A stretch of DNA of 25,007 nt from a virus, in IMG/VR virus record IMGVR_UViG_3300049916_000133, positions 1-25,007 of that record. One strand, 5' to 3'. Shown here piece by piece: positions 21,125 to 25,007 of the stretch. The position numbers were made by a program, and so were the translations under genes. Position 1 is the first letter of the stretch, and the number at the start of each line of letters is the position of its first letter. The notes under the pieces were generated by a model. It searched no databases. It was given only the letters and a program-made list of their open reading frames with translations, and was not told where the DNA came from.

Positions 21125-22063
21125 TTACCTTGATTGTCTAGTCCCATGAGTTGAGAACCTTCTAAAAACATTATTGTTAGACATATTGTCTACTTTTTCT
21201 AGCTCTTGCGCTAGATAACCTTGAGCTACACCTTCTTCGGCCATGCTCTGCTCAACCTTTCCTTCCATGCGAAGGAAGTCAGCATAAGCCCCGTGAGCCA
21301 TAAAGAAAAACCATTCACCGGGTATATCAGTGCTAGTGATTGTATACTGAGGTAGTTCTTTCTTGTAAGTAACAAAAGCTGCATTATCAGTTGTGTTTGC
21401 AACATTAAGAATATTAGCACCGTCAAAATCTACAAAGAAATCATACTCTAGGCTTGAGTCATTGAGAAATGCTTTTTTGCGATAAACCTTTAAAAACTCT
21501 CCAATATTAGTTTTATTTGTTTCCGCATAAGGAATAAGATTTTTGGCAGCAACTAATAAAGCTTCTGAGGTTTGACTAGGTGTCCAAGTTTCTACATCCT
21601 CAACTCTGTCTTTTTTTATAGAATCTGCTTCTGTAAATTGAGTTGCTCCAGCGTCAGTAATATCTATTGTTCCATCGGAATTTATTGAAAACGCAGCAGC
21701 ATAGGTTACTATCCAAGCATTACTGCTATTTTTGTATATTAAATTTACAGGAGCGGCTGGATTTGAGTCTTCGTAAACCTTAGTTCCAGCTGTTCCTATG
21801 TCCCCATCGTTAAGACCTATAAATCTATAGTTTCCATTAGCGCCAGAAACATTTCCAGTTGCCCCTGAAAGAACATATGAGATAATATTACGTTTTTCTG
21901 AACCTACTAAAAACCGAGGCCAAGTTTGGCTAGTCTGAAATGCTTCATGCGCCCTGCGGTTAATAAAACTATCTATTGATCCCTGTTCTTCTGTCGTTAG
22001 GTTGCCCCCACCAACTAAAGATTGTATAAGAAATAATAAATCGCTATATGTTCTGTCCTGCAT
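21125..22063 (-). CDS. Head-tail connector, tail-tubular A-like
   Basis: This 312-residue protein has the usual two-part layout of phage head-tail adaptors: helical segments at the ends (LLFLIQSLVGGG, SIDSFINRRAHEAFQTSQTW near the start; PGEWFFFMAHGAYADFLRMEGK and a long helix near the C-terminus) enclosing an inserted beta-rich domain (about 60-135). T7 gp11-like proteins form a ring below the portal and attach the tail. The position after the capsid genes fits. The central insert is longer than in T7. It overlaps the next gene by TAATG. The call rests on pattern and context. Confidence 0.7.
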   Translation of the reverse strand: MQDRTYSDLLFLIQSLVGGGNLTTEEQGSIDSFINRRAHEAFQTSQTWPRFLVGSEKRNIISYVLSGATGNVSGANGNYRFIGLNDGDIGTAGTKVYEDSNPAAPVNLIYKNSSNAWIVTYAAAFSINSDGTIDITDAGATQFTEADSIKKDRVEDVETWTPSQTSEALLVAAKNLIPYAETNKTNIGEFLKVYRKKAFLNDSSLEYDFFVDFDGANILNVANTTDNAAFVTYKKELPQYTITSTDIPGEWFFFMAHGAYADFLRMEGKVEQSMAEEGVAQGYLAQELEKVDNMSNNNVFRRFSTHGTRQSR

Positions 22064-22371
22064 TATATTTTGTTGGGGCTTAGTTCAGGAAACTTTTTGT
22101 TGTAGTATTTTAAAAATTCTTTAGAATGCACAGTCTCTTGACCATACTTCTTTGTAAGACGGAAGAACTCTCTCGCGGGCATAGTAGCAACTGGCTTACC
22201 TAATACCGGGTGGGTCTTTCCTCTTAGTTCTTTTGCTTCTTTTGCTGCTTGTGCAACTCTCTTTTGTTCAGTCTGTTTTTCCAGATTAAAACCAGTTTTG
22301 ATCTCCTTCATAAAGGCTCGATCAATTTCTCCATCGGAGTATTTCTTGATGTTGGGAATGATAATATCCAT
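22063..22371 (-). CDS. Small basic helical protein near connector
   Basis: This 102-residue protein is helical and basic, with an EKQTEQKRVAQAAKEAKELR helix (about 31-50) and a PAREFFRLTKKYGQETVHSK segment. The frame is open upstream to 22404, but that start falls inside the terminator hairpin, so the ATG at 22371 (MDIIIPNIKK) is chosen. The family is unknown; it may be an adaptor or assembly factor for the connector that follows. Confidence 0.62.
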   Translation of the reverse strand: MDIIIPNIKKYSDGEIDRAFMKEIKTGFNLEKQTEQKRVAQAAKEAKELRGKTHPVLGKPVATMPAREFFRLTKKYGQETVHSKEFLKYYNKKFPELSPNKI

Positions 22372-22375
22372 ATTA

Positions 22376-22401
22376 AAAAGGCAGGGGGGCTTGCGCCCCC
22401 C
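22376..22401 (-). terminator. Intrinsic terminator after capsid genes
   Basis: GGGGGGC (22384-22390) and GCCCCCC (22395-22401) form a perfect 7-bp stem with a four-base loop. On the minus strand it is followed by TGCC and then five Ts. It lies 14 bases after the decoration-protein stop and would reduce read-through into the tail genes, allowing high capsid production. Confidence 0.8.
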
Positions 22402-22415
22402 CAACCAGTATTTAA

Positions 22416-22874
22416 TTAGCTTGCAGAGAAGCGGATTGGGTCGAATACACGAACACCAATGATAACTTCACCAGCAGTAAGGTTAGCAACTGTACCACCA
22501 AACTTGTAGATAAGATTGGTTGCAGCAGCACCACCAGAACCAGCAACAGGAGAAGCTCCTGCTTTAACTGTTGTGTCTCCATTAGCTTGAATGAAGTCTG
22601 TTCCAGTGTTGTATGCAGTAGCACCCGCGTTAGCGTCGATGTCGAAGCTATCGATAAGTGTGTCGTCGTCAGTTCCAGTACCAACTTCAAGGGTGATGTC
22701 AGAAGCTCCAACAAGAGCTACAGACTCAACAGCGAAGGCAACGTCAACTGCACCACCGGCTGGGATTTGTCCCCAGACAGTTTGATTAGTGCTTGCGTTA
22801 ACGATGTCTTGAGCGGATAGAACAAGTACGTGAGTGAAATCACCACTTGCTTCATTTACGGTTAATTTAGCCAT
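22416..22874 (-). CDS. Probable head decoration protein
   Basis: This 152-residue protein is acidic, beta-rich and low in complexity (A, G, T, V, D), with no cysteine. It follows the major capsid gene at once and is closed by a terminator, so it is likely made at a high level. Proteins of this size and place bind the outer capsid of many phages. A Shine-Dalgarno AAGGAG lies 10 bases before the ATG, unlike neighbouring genes. The family is not recognised, so a head fibre or minor capsid protein remains possible. Confidence 0.62.
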   Translation of the reverse strand: MAKLTVNEASGDFTHVLVLSAQDIVNASTNQTVWGQIPAGGAVDVAFAVESVALVGASDITLEVGTGTDDDTLIDSFDIDANAGATAYNTGTDFIQANGDTTVKAGASPVAGSGGAAATNLIYKFGGTVANLTAGEVIIGVRVFDPIRFSAS

Positions 22875-22884
22875 AGTATTATAT

Positions 22885-22890
22885 CTCCTT
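22885..22890 (-). promoter_or_regulatory. Strong Shine-Dalgarno of decoration gene
   Basis: On the minus strand AAGGAG precedes the ATG at 22874 by 10 bases (ATATAATACT). This is the only textbook ribosome-binding site I found in the window; most genes have only A/T-rich leaders. Confidence 0.8.
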
Positions 22891-22896
22891 GGTTAA

Positions 22897-23892
22897 TTAT
22901 GAAGGATCAACGATCTTACCGTGAGCACCAGGGTGGTATACACCGAGGGTCAAAGCGCAATCAACGAAACCACGTTCGCCACCACCAAGATTAGGAAGAC
23001 GTGTGCTTCCCATTGGGATGAGTTCGTGGACACCATAGTACTCAGGGTTAACCAAGTAGCCCATCATGCCTGCTGTGCCGCCTTGAGTTGGCATACAGTC
23101 TGGGTTACCGTTAACGATGGATACGATACCATGATCACTTTGATAGAGATCAACGGATAGCTTGATTTCACCGCTGTTACCGTCGTAGTTCACAGAGCGA
23201 ACATTGTCTGTAGCAGAAGCAGTTGTGCGAGCGAAGTCACTGATGTCTGAACGAAGAGTGGTGTCAGCAATAAGCATAAGATTATTGGTTGAACCAGTAA
23301 CTCCGAAGATAGAAGTGATTAGGCCGTTGAACTCGCTCTCGCTAAGAGTAGCACCAGCATCAACAATACTTGCGGCAGGTGTTTGGAACGCAGCAGGAAC
23401 ATTAGCAGAACCAGCAGCATTTTGAATCCAATCACCAAGACCACCAAGAGCGTTGGCTGTGCCAGCACCGTTTTCAGTAGCTTGAGTGTTAGCAGAAGCA
23501 AGAGTTGCTTCAATGTCGCGCTTTAGCTCACGGATAGCTTTAGCTTCAGCCTGGGCAATCTTAGCAGGACCTACGGAATCGACAGCTTCTTGCATATCGG
23601 ATACCATGTAGTCACGGCGGAACTTTTGAACGCGGTTACCAAGCTTTGCACGGCCAGCGAACTGGTCAGTGAAAGCTGTGACATCAGCACCTTCGGAAAT
23701 ACCAGAAGTGCTAGGAGCCGCAAGACTGTCAACTGTCCATTCAACGAATGTTGAGGAAGCTTTTTTCTTATCGGCGGACGAGAGGATTGGAGTTTCTTCT
23801 GGAGCGAGGATAGTCAAGACATCAGTCAAGTCTTCGCGGTTAGAAACAGCCGACCCTGTATTTGTAGTATCAAATGTATTTGTAAATGACAT
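22897..23892 (-). CDS. Major capsid protein, SU10/DUF5309 type
   Basis: This 331-residue protein matches the SU10_MCP (DUF5309) family, HK97-fold proteins that build the icosahedral or elongated shell. The N-terminal signature NREDLTDVLTILAPEETPIL (18-37) and the following FVEWTVDSLAAPSTSGISEG segment are typical, as are the helical EAVDSVGPAKIAQAEAKAIR spine region and the later VDLYQSDHGIVSIV strand. The length is normal. It lies between the scaffolding-like gene and the probable decoration protein, as expected. The start ATG at 23892 has an A/T-only leader (TTAATATACA). No protease gene is visible in the window. Confidence 0.9.
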   Translation of the reverse strand: MSFTNTFDTTNTGSAVSNREDLTDVLTILAPEETPILSSADKKKASSTFVEWTVDSLAAPSTSGISEGADVTAFTDQFAGRAKLGNRVQKFRRDYMVSDMQEAVDSVGPAKIAQAEAKAIRELKRDIEATLASANTQATENGAGTANALGGLGDWIQNAAGSANVPAAFQTPAASIVDAGATLSESEFNGLITSIFGVTGSTNNLMLIADTTLRSDISDFARTTASATDNVRSVNYDGNSGEIKLSVDLYQSDHGIVSIVNGNPDCMPTQGGTAGMMGYLVNPEYYGVHELIPMGSTRLPNLGGGERGFVDCALTLGVYHPGAHGKIVDPS

Positions 23893-23903
23893 TGTATATT
23901 AAT

Positions 23904-25004
23904 TTATCGGTTTTGTAATTGTAGGGTTCTGAGAGTTACAAAATCACTCTTGCTGCCTGTTTTACTGAATTGATTTTTATATTCGTTTACTTTCTTGACC
24001 CTAGAATCTACCTTCCGTTCTGATTGAGCACCTGCACCAGTTGGTTGCTTTGGTGGATTCAATCGAGCGGATTGCTTAGATCCTGTAACTGGCTTGCGAC
24101 CATACAAACTGTTAGCAGCGTGAGCCATGATATATGAAAGCTGTGCTGAAATTTCAGGTGCAACTGCACCCTCTAGTTCGGCAAAGCGTGGATCATTTAC
24201 CATAGCTTCAAATTGCCTACGAGTATCATTGTCTTCACCTTGTAGCCAGGACAATTCTTCTTGTGCTTTTTGTTCAAAAGCACCTTTGAGTTGATAGCCT
24301 TGCTCTCTGGCTTGCAAAACATTTAGTTGTGCGGGAAGGAACTTATCGCGGCTTTTACGTGCATTGAGCAAGCTCTTGCGTATATCAGCCTTGGTTAATT
24401 CCTTGCCTTCAACTTCAGTTACTACGTCGTCGGGACCATAACCATCAGCATTGAACAATACATCTTCAGCCCACTCTACAATCCCATTTATTTCGTCAGC
24501 TTTATTTTTAATTCCTTCTAGGGTATCAATGTTACCATAGGGATTATTTTTAATTGGCTGATTTCCTTTAAGTGGATTGGCAGAATTTGCTTCTATGCTT
24601 GAACGTAGCTTTTGTAATTCTTCTTCAGCAGCTTTGCGTTGTGCGGTTAGTTTCCCAAACCGTTCAACAGCTTTACTGCCAAGCTTCTTACCAAGCTCGC
24701 TAAGGTCGTCCTCCGACATTTCATCGAGGTCAATCTGTGAAAGAACGTCTTCAGAAGGCACTTCAGACTCTGCTTCGGTTTCAGAACTCTCGTCTGATTC
24801 CTCTACAATTTCCTCTGTTTCTTCCAATTCATCTGATGCAACTTCCGCTTCCTCGACAACTTCTTCAGTCTGTTCGACTGCCTCCGTTGGTTCGGATGCT
24901 TGGCTAGCACCTAAGCGTCGAGCGGCAAGCTCGGACACTGATATGTTTGTTGCCACCGAATTTGTTAACGACTCGGCGATGTCGCTTGAGTGATCTTCTG
25001 TCAT
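23904..25004 (-). CDS. Scaffolding-like protein
   Basis: This 366-residue protein is very acidic in its first 115 residues, with E/S/D-rich low-complexity repeats such as EEVVEEAEVASDELEETEE. It then becomes helical and mixed in charge, and ends basic (320-366). This pattern is typical of scaffolding proteins, whose C-terminus contacts the capsid subunit and which are released or degraded during maturation. It sits directly before the major capsid gene, as scaffolds usually do. The ATG at 25004 is three bases from the window end; the gene looks complete. The call is inferred from composition and position. Confidence 0.75.
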   Translation of the reverse strand: MTEDHSSDIAESLTNSVATNISVSELAARRLGASQASEPTEAVEQTEEVVEEAEVASDELEETEEIVEESDESSETEAESEVPSEDVLSQIDLDEMSEDDLSELGKKLGSKAVERFGKLTAQRKAAEEELQKLRSSIEANSANPLKGNQPIKNNPYGNIDTLEGIKNKADEINGIVEWAEDVLFNADGYGPDDVVTEVEGKELTKADIRKSLLNARKSRDKFLPAQLNVLQAREQGYQLKGAFEQKAQEELSWLQGEDNDTRRQFEAMVNDPRFAELEGAVAPEISAQLSYIMAHAANSLYGRKPVTGSKQSARLNPPKQPTGAGAQSERKVDSRVKKVNEYKNQFSKTGSKSDFVTLRTLQLQNR

Positions 25005-25007
25005 AAT

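Noticed and set aside
24577-24993. 138-residue serine-rich plus-strand frame
   Set aside because: It mirrors the glutamate/serine-rich scaffold N-terminus on the opposite strand.

Overview
This 25,007-base window is part of a tailed double-stranded DNA phage genome (Caudoviricetes). It looks like an uncultured marine type with a short tail. The evidence is one arm of replication genes on the plus strand and one arm of virion genes on the minus strand. The virion arm includes an SU10-type (DUF5309) major capsid protein, a head-tail connector of the tail-tubular A kind, a 1447-residue ejection-type protein with a glycine-zipper start, and no tape-measure or tail-tube gene. No terminase, portal, DNA polymerase, RNA polymerase, endolysin, integrase or repressor is recognisable, so the window is an internal segment and says nothing firm about lifestyle. 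Almost every start codon lacks a Shine-Dalgarno sequence and is preceded by A/T-rich bases, which suggests a host that relies little on Shine-Dalgarno pairing. The host itself cannot be named.

Plus arm (1-6560): bases 1-80 hold the end of something upstream and no recognisable gene. Then come a 5'-3' exonuclease, four small unknown genes, an HNH endonuclease-like gene with a TTG start and an ssDNA-binding protein. A hairpin terminator follows, then a dATP/dGTP diphosphohydrolase-family protein, a small unknown gene, a DnaB-type helicase, a metallophosphoesterase with an HTH-like N-terminus and two small genes. The arm ends in about 120 bases of inverted-repeat-rich sequence that may encode a structured RNA, followed by a strong intrinsic terminator at 6533-6560.

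Minus arm (25004 down to 6569, in order of transcription): scaffolding-like protein, major capsid protein, a probable head decoration protein, a hairpin terminator or attenuator, a small gene, connector, two probable tail-appendage genes (one with a LamG-like fold), a small acidic gene, three small membrane proteins (holin/spanin-like), seven very small basic proteins, a tail-fibre-like protein, a 702-residue tail protein, two accessory virion genes, an intergenic gap with a promoter-like element, then three genes likely to encode ejected internal proteins. The two arms converge at 6.41-6.57 kb.

The genes are tightly packed: no gene-free stretch exceeds 160 bases, and eight junctions use the one-base stop-start overlap TAATG. 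Four very small genes (29 to 56 codons) and two further small membrane-protein genes were read directly from the minus strand. The most unusual parts are the cluster of small basic, partly cysteine-paired proteins at 17.8-19.0 kb, the candidate RNA at the convergent junction, and a thrice-repeated EFGTP motif at the start of the large ejection protein.
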